Origin: Donghicola sp041224595
GTDB lineage: Bacteria; Pseudomonadota; Alphaproteobacteria; Rhodobacterales; Rhodobacteraceae
Direction: 5' to 3'
Assembly (NCBI RefSeq): GCF_041224595.1
Contig: NZ_JBGFGN010000151.1
Coordinates: 93,842-157,841 of the forward strand
Length of the DNA stretch: 64,000 bases
Under the pieces are notes generated by a model, which ran no database searches, was not told the DNA's origin, and saw nothing but the letters and a program-made list of their open reading frames with translations. The translations under genes and the position numbers were made by a program. Positions 29,000 to 37,571 of the stretch are shown here, one piece after another (the first letter of the stretch is position 1; every line of letters begins with the position of its first letter).

Positions 29000-30039
29000 C
29001 CCGCCCCAACACCATGAGCGCGCTGGTTAAGGCGCAGCCTGCTGTTGGCCTCTGGCAGGAACAGCGCCCTGTTCCCGAGATTGGTCCCGATGACGTGCTG
29101 ATCCGCGTCAAGAAAACCGGCATCTGCGGCACCGACATCCATATCTGGAACTGGGACGCGTGGGCGCAGAAAACCGTTCCTGTCCCCCTGATCACGGGCC
29201 ACGAGTTCGCTGGCGAGATCGTCGATATGGGCCGCAATGTCGAAGGGCTATCGATCGGCCAACGTTGTAGCGGCGAAGGGCACCTGATCGGCAAAACCAG
29301 TCGCCAAAGCCGCGCGGGACGTTTTCACCTCGACCCTGAAACGCGGGGGATCGGGGTGAATGAACAAGGTGCCTTTGCCGAATACCTACGCCTGCCCGCT
29401 TTCAACGTGGTGCCCCTGCCCGACGAGATTAGCGATGACATCGGGGCGATCCTCGATCCCTTGGGCAATGCTGTGCACACGGCGCTGAGTTTCGATCTGT
29501 TGGGCGAGGACGTGTTGATCACCGGCGCGGGCCCCATCGGGATCATGGCTGCCGCGGTCGCCCGCCATGCCGGTGCGCGCCATGTGGTAATCACGGATAT
29601 AAACCCCGACCGTCTAGCGTTAGCCGGTCAGGTCGCTGACATCACGCCAGTGAACGTCGCCGCAGAAGATCTGCAAAGCGTGATCGCACGGCTCGGGATG
29701 AAGCAAGGATTTGACGTCGGCCTAGAGATGTCCGGCAACCAGCAAGCCCTCGACCAGATGGTAGAAGCACTGGTGATGGGCGGGCGGATTGCCTTGCTCG
29801 GCATCCCGCCGGGCAAGAGCCCGGTGGCTTGGTCTCGAATCGTTTTCAAGGCGATCACAATCAAAGGCGTCTATGGCCGAGAAATTTTCGAGACGTGGTA
29901 CAAGATGATTGCGATGCTGCAAAACGGGCTCGACGTGAGCCGCGTCATCACACACCGGTTTGCGAAAGATGACTACATTCAGGCCTTTGAGATCATGCGA
30001 TCAGGCAAGTCCGGAAAAATTGTTTTGGACTGGACATAA
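28996..30039 (+). CDS. tdh: L-threonine 3-dehydrogenase lacking the structural-zinc cysteines
   Basis: The 347-residue zinc-dependent dehydrogenase oxidises threonine to 2-amino-3-oxobutanoate with NAD. Catalytic-zinc ligands are present (C44 in GICGTD, H69-E70 in TGHEF), as is the nucleotide-binding GAGPIGIMAA and the terminal GVYGREIFETWYKM. From about residue 94 it aligns without gaps to the E. coli enzyme, but the four cysteines that hold the structural zinc are replaced by G99, S102, S105 and D113. The rest is well conserved, so the enzyme is probably active without that lobe metal. Confidence 0.95.
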   Translation: MTRPNTMSALVKAQPAVGLWQEQRPVPEIGPDDVLIRVKKTGICGTDIHIWNWDAWAQKTVPVPLITGHEFAGEIVDMGRNVEGLSIGQRCSGEGHLIGKTSRQSRAGRFHLDPETRGIGVNEQGAFAEYLRLPAFNVVPLPDEISDDIGAILDPLGNAVHTALSFDLLGEDVLITGAGPIGIMAAAVARHAGARHVVITDINPDRLALAGQVADITPVNVAAEDLQSVIARLGMKQGFDVGLEMSGNQQALDQMVEALVMGGRIALLGIPPGKSPVAWSRIVFKAITIKGVYGREIFETWYKMIAMLQNGLDVSRVITHRFAKDDYIQAFEIMRSGKSGKIVLDWT

Positions 30040-30250
30040 GGCCCCTCGAAATCCGCAATCTCGCGCGTGCAGCATGCGATATTTTTAGGTCGGAACCTTT
30101 GGAGTAGTGTGAAGTTATCAGACTGAGTGACTGATTTTCAGACTGCTCTGCCGACAGCCTGACCCGCAATTTGCGCGGCACGGTGGCAATTCCCGCGATT
30201 GCGGGCTGCATCGCCCCAACGATGCCATGTAGTTAAAGACCTTTGAAATC

Positions 30251-30283
30251 AAAGGGGGAGAGTTGCGAAGCCTCTCCCCCTTT
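30251..30283. terminator. Bidirectional terminator between tdh and phosphatase gene
   Basis: A 12-13 bp stem (AAAGGGGGAGAG paired with CTCTCCCCCTTT, loop of about 8) ends in TTTCTTTT on the plus strand and AAA-rich sequence on the other side. It sits between convergent genes and can end transcripts from both. Confidence 0.8.
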
Positions 30284-30286
30284 CTT

Positions 30287-31039
30287 TTACTCGACCGTCA
30301 CACAAGGCCGCACAGGCACGCGCCCCTCTTCGGTCAATTGCCAGATGTCTCGCCCCTCGACCACGACGACCGAAATCGGTCCGCCATACGCGGCGCCTGT
30401 GTCAACATCGATACGGTTCCCGAAATGCGTGATCCGATCCAAGTGCGTGTGGCCATGCAGAATTAGGGGACCAAAGCTGTCTTTGTGCTCGTGAAACGGG
30501 CCACGAATCCACACCAAGTCGTCCTGCTCCTGTTGTTCAAGCGGCACCCCGGGGCGCACTCCGGCGTGGCAAAAGAAGACCTCGTCAGTCGGGTAGTATT
30601 CTCGCAAGCCGGCGATGAAGTCCAAATGCTCAGTAGGCACTTTTGCGCGGCCTTCGGCGTGGATTTCGTGGATCGGGCGGTCTTCGGACACATCGACACC
30701 ATAGGACGCCAGCGTTTTGCGCCCCCCGATATTGATATCTTGCATCAGCCAATGCAGATCGTGGCGCAAAGGGTCAGGTTGCTCGACCGGTTGCAGAAAG
30801 TGCCACATCATGCGGTCGTGATTGCCCAAGAGATTGATCCAAGGTTTTCCCTCTGCCTCCCCGGCCATCAGGTAATCCAACACGCCGCGCACATTTGGTC
30901 CGCGGTCGGCGTAGTCCCCCAGATGGATCACTGGCGCGCTCGTATCTCCGATCCGCTCGCGGTCCAACTCAATCAAGCGGTGCACGCCTTGCAGTTTGTC
31001 CAGATGACCGTGGATATCGCCAATCGCGTAGCAGCGCAT
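30287..31039 (-). CDS. Serine/threonine protein phosphatase-type metallophosphoesterase
   Basis: The 250-residue protein has the three PPP-family metal motifs in order: GDIHG (residue 7), GDYADRG (about 41) and GNHD (about 73), followed by HGHTHLDR near residue 210. This fits bacterial PrpA-type phosphatases and the related diadenosine tetraphosphatases; the real substrate is unclear. The start at 31039 gives the typical MRCYAIGDIHGH beginning. It lies downstream of serA on the same strand, but a strong terminator separates them. Confidence 0.88.
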   Translation of the reverse strand: MRCYAIGDIHGHLDKLQGVHRLIELDRERIGDTSAPVIHLGDYADRGPNVRGVLDYLMAGEAEGKPWINLLGNHDRMMWHFLQPVEQPDPLRHDLHWLMQDINIGGRKTLASYGVDVSEDRPIHEIHAEGRAKVPTEHLDFIAGLREYYPTDEVFFCHAGVRPGVPLEQQEQDDLVWIRGPFHEHKDSFGPLILHGHTHLDRITHFGNRIDVDTGAAYGGPISVVVVEGRDIWQLTEEGRVPVRPCVTVE

Positions 31040-31059
31040 GAAACCTCCGAAATGAAAAA

Positions 31060-31083
31060 GCCTGCCGCATTTCTGCGGCAGGC
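31060..31083 (-). terminator. Terminator downstream of serA
   Basis: On the minus strand GCCTGCCGCA and TGCGGCAGGC form a perfect 10 bp stem with a four-base loop, followed directly by five T (31059-31055). It lies just after the serA stop codon and separates serA from the phosphatase gene. Confidence 0.9.
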
Positions 31084-31109
31084 CGATCTCTAGCACACCT
31101 AAATGGCGA

Positions 31110-32705
31110 TTACTTGACGTCGAATTGAAGCGGCTTGACCTGCTTGAATTTTCCGGTGCCTTTCAGCGCGCTGACAACAGTCTCGTCGATCGGTGCATCG
31201 ACATAGAGCAGAGCGATTGCTTCGTCGCCCGATGCCTTACGGCCAAGGGTAAAGTTCGCGATGTTGACGCCGTTCTCACCCAGAACACCACCCAGAGTAC
31301 CGATGATACCCGGTACGTCGTCGTTGGTGGTGTAGAGCATGTGCTCGCCGATCTCGGCGTCGATGTTGATGCCTTTGATCTGGATGAAGCGGGGCTTGCC
31401 GTCGCTGAAGACGGTGCCTGCGATCGAACGCTCACGTTTCTCGGTGACAACGGTCACTTTGATGTAGCCTTCGAATGCGCCCGACTTGTCCTGCGTGGTG
31501 GTCGAGATTTTCACACCGCGCTCTTTGGCGATGACCGGTGCGGAAACCATGTTCACGTCAGGGTTAGTCGCCTGCATGATGCCAGCCACAACAGCCGAGG
31601 TCAGCGCGTCTGTGTTCATGTCAGCCGACACACCGTCGTACAGAACGTTGATCGCGGTGATCGCTTCGTCGGTCATCTGGCCGATGAACGCACCTTCGTG
31701 ACCAGCCAGTTCGATCCAGGGGCCCATGACCTTGGCTTCTTCGGCAGTGATCGAGGGCATGTTCAGCGCGTTTTCAACAGCGCCGGTCAGAAGGTAGTTC
31801 GACATCTGCTCGGCGACCTGAAGGGCGACGTTTTCCTGTGCTTCGGTGGTCGATGCGCCCAGGTGAGGGGTGCAGACTACGTTGGGCAAGTTGAACAGAA
31901 CGTTCTCTTTTGCGGGCTCTTCCGCGAACACGTCGAACGCCGCGCCAGCCACGTGGCCGGACTTCAGCAGTTCTGCCAGAGCCCCTTCGTCAACCAGACC
32001 GCCGCGGGCACAGTTGATGATGCGAACGCCCTTCTTGGTCTTCGCAAGGTTCTCTTTGGACAGGATATTGCGGGTGCCGTCGGTCAGAGGAACGTGCAGA
32101 GTGATGAAGTCAGCGCGCTTCAGCAGGTCTTCCAGTTCCACTTTCTCGACCTGCATCTTTTCGGCTTTTTCTTCCGACAGGTAGGGGTCGAATGCGATGA
32201 CCTTCATCTTCAGGCCGCGGGCACGGTCGCACACGATGCCACCGATGTTGCCTGCGCCGATGACGCCAAGGGTCTTGCCGGTCAGCTCAACGCCCATGAA
32301 CTTGGACTTTTCCCACTTGCCCGCGTGGGTCGATTCCGACGCTTCGGGAATCTGGCGGGCAACAGCGAACATCATAGCGATGGCGTGCTCGGCAGTGGTG
32401 ATCATGTTGCCGAAGGGTGTGTTCATGACGATCACACCTTTTTTCGACGAGGCTTCTTTGTCGACGTTGTCAGTGCCGATGCCTGCGCGGCCAACGACCT
32501 TCAGGTTGGTGGCATGCTCGAGCAGCGAAGGCGTGACTTTGGTCGCCGAACGAATGGCCAGACCGTCATACTCGCCGATGACTTCGGCCAGCTTTTCTTT
32601 GTCCTTGCCCAGTTCGGGCATGAAGTCGACGTCGATGCCGCGATCGCGGAAGATCTGGACGGCGGTTTCGGACAGCTTGTCGGATACGAGAACTTTGGGA
32701 GCCAT
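31110..32705 (-). CDS. serA: D-3-phosphoglycerate dehydrogenase
   Basis: The 531-residue enzyme starts serine synthesis by oxidising 3-phosphoglycerate. It has the long form: catalytic domain with RSATKVTP and the ARGGLVDEGAL arginine, the Rossmann motif TLGVIGAGNIGGIVCDRARG, the CTPHLGASTTEAQ histidine segment, an intervening ASB domain (about 320-450) and a C-terminal ACT domain (DVPGIIGTLGGVLGENGVNIANFTLGR) that usually binds serine for feedback control. It follows serC by 72 bases on the same strand, with a small hairpin (GGGGG-N10-CCCCC, 32746-32765) between. Confidence 0.96.
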   Translation of the reverse strand: MAPKVLVSDKLSETAVQIFRDRGIDVDFMPELGKDKEKLAEVIGEYDGLAIRSATKVTPSLLEHATNLKVVGRAGIGTDNVDKEASSKKGVIVMNTPFGNMITTAEHAIAMMFAVARQIPEASESTHAGKWEKSKFMGVELTGKTLGVIGAGNIGGIVCDRARGLKMKVIAFDPYLSEEKAEKMQVEKVELEDLLKRADFITLHVPLTDGTRNILSKENLAKTKKGVRIINCARGGLVDEGALAELLKSGHVAGAAFDVFAEEPAKENVLFNLPNVVCTPHLGASTTEAQENVALQVAEQMSNYLLTGAVENALNMPSITAEEAKVMGPWIELAGHEGAFIGQMTDEAITAINVLYDGVSADMNTDALTSAVVAGIMQATNPDVNMVSAPVIAKERGVKISTTTQDKSGAFEGYIKVTVVTEKRERSIAGTVFSDGKPRFIQIKGINIDAEIGEHMLYTTNDDVPGIIGTLGGVLGENGVNIANFTLGRKASGDEAIALLYVDAPIDETVVSALKGTGKFKQVKPLQFDVK

Positions 32706-32777
32706 TTTGATGGTCCTTTGATCTGAGAATTCTATGAGGATGTTCGGGGGCGATACAGCACCCCCAAAAGGGAAAGC

Positions 32778-33923
32778 TTAGGCTTGCGCTTCGATTTCAG
32801 CTTCGAAGGCCCACTCGAGCCAAGGCATCAGAGCCTCAACATCAGCGGTTTCCACGGTGGCACCGCACCAGATACGCAGACCTGCGGGCGCGTCACGGTA
32901 TGCACCGATGTCCAGCGCAACGCCTTCTTTTTCCAGACGCTTTGCGACGGCCTTGGCGAATGCAGCGCCGTCCTGAATGCGGTCGTCAGTGAACTTCAGG
33001 CAGACCGAGGTGTTCGAACGGTTTTCGTCGTTCACGGCCAGGTTCGCGACCCAGTCTTTCTGCCCGCAGAAGTCCCAGATGACTTTGGCGTTTGCATCTG
33101 CGCGCGCCATCAGAGCAGGCAGGCCACCGATTTCGCGAGCCCAATTCAGAGCAACCAGATAATCCTCAACAGCCAGCATCGAGGGGGTGTTGATGGTCGC
33201 GCCGGTGAAGATACCGTCGATCAGCTTGCCACCTTTGGTCATGCGGAAGATCTTGGGCAGGGGCCACGCGGGGGTGTAGCTTTCCAGACGCTCGACCGCG
33301 CGGGGGCTCAGGATCAGCATACCGTGGGCCGCTTCGCCGCCCATGACCTTCTGCCAAGAGAAGGTGGTCACATCCAGCTTGCCCCAAGGCAGGTCCTGCG
33401 CAAATGCGGCCGAGGTGGCATCGCAAATGGTCAGACCTTCGCGGTCGGCGGGGATCACGTCGCCATTGGCCACGCGCACGCCCGAGGTGGTGCCGTTCCA
33501 AGTAAAGACGACGTCGGTGTTGTAGTCGATGGACGCCATGTCAACGATCTCGCCGTAGCCGGCTTCTTTGACCTCTGCGTCGATTTTCAGCTGCTTGACC
33601 ACATCGCTAACCCAGCCAGCGCCAAAGCTTTCCCAAGCAACCATAGTTGCCTTGCGGGCACCCAGAAGCGACCACATGGCCATCTCTACCGCACCAGTGT
33701 CGGATGCGGGAACGATGCCGATTTTGTAGTCAGCGGGGATGCCAAGAATGTCACGGGTTTCTTCGATGGCAGCCTTCAGCTTGTCCTTGCCCACAGCGGC
33801 ACGGTGCGAACGGCCCAAAGCAGCGTCCGACAGCAGTTCCAGCTTGAATGTGGGGATTTTGGCGCAGGGGCCAGAAGAAAAACGCGGGTTTGCCGGCCGC
33901 GTTGCCGGTTGTGCGATAGCCAT
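32778..33923 (-). CDS. serC: Phosphoserine aminotransferase
   Basis: This class V PLP aminotransferase of 381 residues converts 3-phosphohydroxypyruvate to phosphoserine. Family segments are NPRFSSGPCAKIP at the N-terminus (the alphaproteobacterial/archaeal-type long form), ICDATSAAFAQDLPW and the PLP lysine in TTFSWQKVMGGEAAHGM. It is the first gene of serC-serA and is preceded by a conserved-looking RNA leader. serB is divergent, 158 bases away. Confidence 0.96.
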   Translation of the reverse strand: MAIAQPATRPANPRFSSGPCAKIPTFKLELLSDAALGRSHRAAVGKDKLKAAIEETRDILGIPADYKIGIVPASDTGAVEMAMWSLLGARKATMVAWESFGAGWVSDVVKQLKIDAEVKEAGYGEIVDMASIDYNTDVVFTWNGTTSGVRVANGDVIPADREGLTICDATSAAFAQDLPWGKLDVTTFSWQKVMGGEAAHGMLILSPRAVERLESYTPAWPLPKIFRMTKGGKLIDGIFTGATINTPSMLAVEDYLVALNWAREIGGLPALMARADANAKVIWDFCGQKDWVANLAVNDENRSNTSVCLKFTDDRIQDGAAFAKAVAKRLEKEGVALDIGAYRDAPAGLRIWCGATVETADVEALMPWLEWAFEAEIEAQA

Positions 33924-33993
33924 TGCTGGTACCCTTCCAGATAATCGCCTCTCGTTGGGGAGAGGTGTCCCGCTGACGCAGATACGGGGCTTC
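33924..33993 (-). ncRNA. serC RNA motif-like leader
   Basis: The 70 bases right before serC fold into two small hairpins (CCCCG-N12-CGGG, then CCTCTC-N5-GAGAGG) and end in a GGAAGGGTACC ribosome site next to the ATG. Position and layout fit the serC RNA motif described from comparative studies of alphaproteobacteria, a cis element before serC-serA. The identification is from memory of the motif; no covariance search was run. Its ligand, if any, is not known. Confidence 0.6.
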
Positions 33994-34081
33994 GCGCTCT
34001 TTCACAATAGCCAATTTGTCGCTATAGCGCCGCTTGAGTGACGAAAAACGACGACATTGTTCCCTATAGGAAACTTCCCCC

Positions 34082-34957
34082 ATGTATGTGGCAACTCTAC
34101 TGACCAATCCTGCCAATCCTGCGCTGGACGCGATGCTTGTTGATTCTCTGCGCAATGCGTGGGGTGGTGGGGCCGTTCAGTGGCTGTGCCCCGACGTGGC
34201 CGCAGAGTTCGGTCTGGACGTGTTGCCTGACAACCAGTGGGATGTGTGGGAAGACCTGCAAAAGCAAGGCGTTGATCTGGTGATCCAGCCTGCGGAAGGT
34301 CGCAAAAAGAAGATGCTGCTCGCGGATATGGACAGCACCATGATCCAGCAAGAGTGCATCGACGAATTGGCGGACGAAGCAGGTGTCGGCGAGCGCGTTA
34401 AAGACATCACCGCGCGCGCGATGAACGGCGAGCTGGACTTCGAAGGTGCCCTGACCGAGCGCGTGGGTCTGCTGAAAGGTCTGCCCGAGAGCGTGATCGA
34501 CAAGGTTCTTGCCGAGCGCATCACCTTTATGCCCGGTGGCCGCGAATTGCTGGCAACCATGAAGGCGAACGGCGGCTACTGCGCGCTGGTATCTGGCGGG
34601 TTCACGGCGTTCACCGCCAAAGTGGCTGCAGAGTTGGGCTTTGACGAAAACCGCGCGAACACCCTGATCGCCGAGGGTGGCGAGCTGACCGGTGACGTTG
34701 GTCGCCCGATTCTGGGCCGCGAAGCCAAAGTTCAGGCTTTGGAAGAGATCACAGCGCGTTTGGGGATCACCGAGGCGGATGTTGTGGCCGTGGGGGATGG
34801 TGCGAATGATCTGGGGATGCTGGGTCGGGCTGGCGCTGGCGTGGCTCTGCACGCCAAGCCCTCGGTCGCGGCGGAGTGCGATATCCGCATCAACAACGGC
34901 GATCTGAGTGCGCTGCTGTACATTCAGGGCTACGCTAAAACGGAATTCGCTGGATAA
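34082..34957 (+). CDS. serB: Phosphoserine phosphatase
   Basis: The 291-residue enzyme removes the phosphate from phosphoserine to finish serine synthesis. The HAD motifs are visible: DMDSTMIQQECIDE (motif I, near residue 82), SGGFTAFT (motif II) and GDGANDLGMLGRAGAGVAL (motif IV). The N-terminal 75 residues are an ACT-like regulatory part. It is divergent from serC-serA, so all three genes of the phosphorylated serine pathway lie together. Confidence 0.96.
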   Translation: MYVATLLTNPANPALDAMLVDSLRNAWGGGAVQWLCPDVAAEFGLDVLPDNQWDVWEDLQKQGVDLVIQPAEGRKKKMLLADMDSTMIQQECIDELADEAGVGERVKDITARAMNGELDFEGALTERVGLLKGLPESVIDKVLAERITFMPGGRELLATMKANGGYCALVSGGFTAFTAKVAAELGFDENRANTLIAEGGELTGDVGRPILGREAKVQALEEITARLGITEADVVAVGDGANDLGMLGRAGAGVALHAKPSVAAECDIRINNGDLSALLYIQGYAKTEFAG

Positions 34958-34993
34958 CGGGGGCGCGGCTGGCGCCGCGCTGCCTTCGGCGAG

Positions 34994-35014
34994 GGTATTT
35001 TCACCAAGAAAGAG
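34994..35014 (+). repeat. Dispersed intergenic repeat, short core
   Basis: GGTATTTTCACCAAGAAAGAG lies between the convergent serB and 2OG oxygenase genes. It matches the core of the long copy at 50838 (GGTATTTTTCCCAAGAAAGAG) and, in reverse, the copy at 8890. Confidence 0.7.
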
Positions 35015-35034
35015 GGGCCTGTGTGGCCCTTTTT
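35013..35034 (+). terminator. serB terminator
   Basis: AGGGGCC-TGTGT-GGCCCTT forms a short GC stem followed by a T run (35030-35034) on the plus strand, about 60 bases after the serB stop. Confidence 0.75.
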
Positions 35035-35042
35035 GCTTTACG

Positions 35043-35594
35043 TCAGCGGAACGGAGTTCCATGGCTCCAGATCGTCAGGCTCTGGCGGGTGCCGTCGGTA
35101 ACAGGGGTTACGCGGTGCATCATGAAGCTGGGGAACAGGGTTGCGGTGCCGCGTACGGTGTTTGCTGCGACACAATCGCGGCCGGTCATGAGCTCGAGCT
35201 TGCCGCCTTGGTAGGCGTCGGTTTCGGAGAGTTGGACCACCATGGTGAGCTTGCGACGGCTGGCGATGCGGCCCTCGCCAATGTCAGAGTGCCAGTCGAA
35301 GTGCCCACCAGCGCTGGCGCGATAGGTCGCGACTTGGGCGCTTTCTGCAAATTCGCTGATCTCGAAATCAAATACGTCGCGGTTGGCCACGCGCACCAAC
35401 TGTAGGATACGATCCATTACCCACTCTGTGTCCGACACTTCATCTAGCCAAACCAGTTCAGCGCGACGATAATTGTGATCTTTCTGAGCCCGAACCAGCT
35501 TTGCATCACTCGGGATAGCGGCATTTGCGATCTGGGTGATACGGTCGCATTCGGCCGAGGAAAAGGCGTCCGGTATCTGGTGCACGGCGATCAT
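35043..35594 (-). CDS. 2-oxoglutarate/Fe(II)-dependent oxygenase, prolyl 4-hydroxylase type
   Basis: The 183-residue protein shows the double-stranded beta-helix iron ligands HFDWHSD (H-x-D) and the distal histidine in SFMMHRVTPV, followed by an arginine in TDGTRQSLTIW that should bind 2-oxoglutarate. This is the PKHD/P4Hc arrangement, shorter than PiuC. The hydroxylated substrate is unknown. It is convergent with serB. The gap behind its start (35595-35746) holds no recognised gene. Confidence 0.87.
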   Translation of the reverse strand: MIAVHQIPDAFSSAECDRITQIANAAIPSDAKLVRAQKDHNYRRAELVWLDEVSDTEWVMDRILQLVRVANRDVFDFEISEFAESAQVATYRASAGGHFDWHSDIGEGRIASRRKLTMVVQLSETDAYQGGKLELMTGRDCVAANTVRGTATLFPSFMMHRVTPVTDGTRQSLTIWSHGTPFR

Positions 35595-35746
35595 TTGGGG
35601 GCATCCGTAAAAGTTGCGTTCGGAAGCGTCCCGTTATGCGGCAGACTTGAACAGGTCTTGCCGAATTTCGACATCATCGACAAAACACGACGATAAAATT
35701 CGGTTTAGGTGAGAATGCGAGCGGACCACGCGCGCAGATGTTCAGG

Positions 35747-37405
35747 TCACCGGCTCGTACGGAAGCGATTCACGATGGGATAGCGGCGGTCCATCCAGAA
35801 CGCCTTTGTCGTGAGACGCGTGCCAGGGGCTGCCTGATACCGCTTCCATTCATTGATGTAGAGCAGATGTTCCACCCGTTTGACGTCGTCTCGATCATAG
35901 CCGCGCGAGACGAGATCATCGACGGACTCTTCGTGATCCACGAGGCCGGTCAGGATCGCGTCCAGCACGTCGTAGGGGGGCAGGCTGTCCTCGTCCTTTT
36001 GGTCGGGGCGCAGCTCGGCGCTCGGGGGTTTGGTGATGATGCGGGGCGGGCAAACTTCGCCATCAGGACCCTGCATCCAGTCGCGGTGGTGGGCGTTGCG
36101 CCAGCGACAGGTCTCGAACACACGGGATTTGTACATGTCTTTGATCGGGTTATAGCCGCCGTTCATGTCGCCATAGATCGTGCAGTAACCGGTGGCCATT
36201 TCCGATTTGTTGCCGGTGGTCAGCAGCATTTCCCCGAACTTGTTGGACAGCGCCATCAGGATGGTGCCGCGAATGCGGGACTGGATGTTTTCCTCGGTCA
36301 CGTCTTCGGCCAAACCCTCGAACATGGGGGCCAGCGTTTCGGTAAAGGCATCGCGGGCAGGCGTGATCGGGACGGTGTGATATTTCACGCCAAGGTTTTC
36401 AGCGATCTCCTTGGCGTCCTCGAGTGAGTGTTCGGAGGTGTATTCGGAGGGCAGCATGATGCAGCGCACATTGTCCGCTCCAATGGCGTCCACAGCGACC
36501 ATCGCGACCAAGGCCGAGTCGATGCCGCCGGACAGGCCCAAGAGCACCTTCTTAAAACCGGATTTACCAAGGTAATCGCGCAAGGTGACGACCATCGCGT
36601 GGTAGTCTTGCTCCCACGCGTCGGGGTGATCGGCCAATTGGGCTTGCTCCGCGTCCCATCCGTCATCGGTGCGGTTCAGGGTGATGTGGGCGACAGCCTC
36701 TTCGAACACGGGCAATAGGACGGCCAGTTTGCCACCACGATTCAGCACGAACGAGCCGCCGTCAAAGGCCTGATCGTCTTGGCCGCCGACCATGTTCACA
36801 TAGACCAGCGGCATGTCATTCTCGATCACACGGGATACCATATGGGTCAGACGCGTGTCGTACTTGTCCCGGCGATAGGGCGAGCCGTTGGGGACCACCA
36901 GAAACTCTGCGCCTGTTTCGGCCAGTGTTTCGGCGACGTCTTCGTGCCAAGCATCCTCGCAGATTGGGGTGCCGATGCGGACGCCGTTCAGCACATAGGG
37001 GCCGTTCATCTCGCCAGATTTGAAAGTCCGCTGTTCGTCAAACACGTTGTAGTTCGGCAGGTGATGCTTCAGCAGTTGGGCGCTGATCTTGCCGCCGTGC
37101 AGGACAAAGTACCCATTGTGCAGGTTCGGACCGACCATCACAGGCGCACCAATCCCGATGGCAGGGCCGTTGGCGCAATCGGCCGCCAGTGCCTCCAGAT
37201 GCTCCATGCAAGCGTTCTGCAGGGCAGGCTTCATCACAAGATCCTGCGGGTTGTAGCCAAGAAGGAACATCTCGGGGCAGACCACATAATCAGAACCGGC
37301 CTCTTTTGCCTCGGCCCAGACCTGACGCACGCGATTGGCATTGCCCGAAAGGTCCCCCATCACTGGGTTCAACTGGGCCATGGTCAGGCGGAAACTCTGG
37401 GTCAT
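35747..37405 (-). CDS. nadE: NAD(+) synthase, glutamine-hydrolysing
   Basis: The 552-residue enzyme amidates nicotinate adenine dinucleotide to NAD. The N-terminal half is a nitrilase-type glutaminase (PEMFLLGYNPQDL glutamate, KHHLPNYNVFDEQRTF lysine, ICEDAWHED cysteine), and the C-terminal half is the ammonia-dependent synthase with the P-loop LGLSGGIDSAL and TTGNKSEMATGYCTIYGD. It therefore carries its own ammonia source. Together with pncA and pncB it covers most of nicotinate-based NAD salvage within this window, lacking only nadD. Confidence 0.96.
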   Translation of the reverse strand: MTQSFRLTMAQLNPVMGDLSGNANRVRQVWAEAKEAGSDYVVCPEMFLLGYNPQDLVMKPALQNACMEHLEALAADCANGPAIGIGAPVMVGPNLHNGYFVLHGGKISAQLLKHHLPNYNVFDEQRTFKSGEMNGPYVLNGVRIGTPICEDAWHEDVAETLAETGAEFLVVPNGSPYRRDKYDTRLTHMVSRVIENDMPLVYVNMVGGQDDQAFDGGSFVLNRGGKLAVLLPVFEEAVAHITLNRTDDGWDAEQAQLADHPDAWEQDYHAMVVTLRDYLGKSGFKKVLLGLSGGIDSALVAMVAVDAIGADNVRCIMLPSEYTSEHSLEDAKEIAENLGVKYHTVPITPARDAFTETLAPMFEGLAEDVTEENIQSRIRGTILMALSNKFGEMLLTTGNKSEMATGYCTIYGDMNGGYNPIKDMYKSRVFETCRWRNAHHRDWMQGPDGEVCPPRIITKPPSAELRPDQKDEDSLPPYDVLDAILTGLVDHEESVDDLVSRGYDRDDVKRVEHLLYINEWKRYQAAPGTRLTTKAFWMDRRYPIVNRFRTSR

Positions 37406-37571
37406 GTCGATAGCCTCTTGCGGTCATATGCAGGGGTCGCGTCCCCACCGCTTTACCAGAATGCGGCCCGAGGGAAAGAGATCGCGCGAAATCCGTTGCC
37501 CGAAGTCGGGGGGTGAATTAGGGTCCGGTGTAGGTTGTTTACTGGGATCTTCCCCGTAAGAGGAGTGAAAG

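Noticed and set aside
30040..30250. Possible small RNA or tRNA in the 247-base gap after tdh
   Set aside because: Only small hairpins (for example CCCGC-GATT-GCGGG) and the terminator are seen; no cloverleaf or open frame with a ribosome site.
31125..32726. A 533-codon open frame opposite serA
   Set aside because: serA is fully supported by motifs, and the opposite frame has no recognisable domain.
35595..35746. Possible gene in the gap between the 2OG oxygenase and nadE
   Set aside because: No frame with a plausible start and ribosome site, and no clear hairpin.
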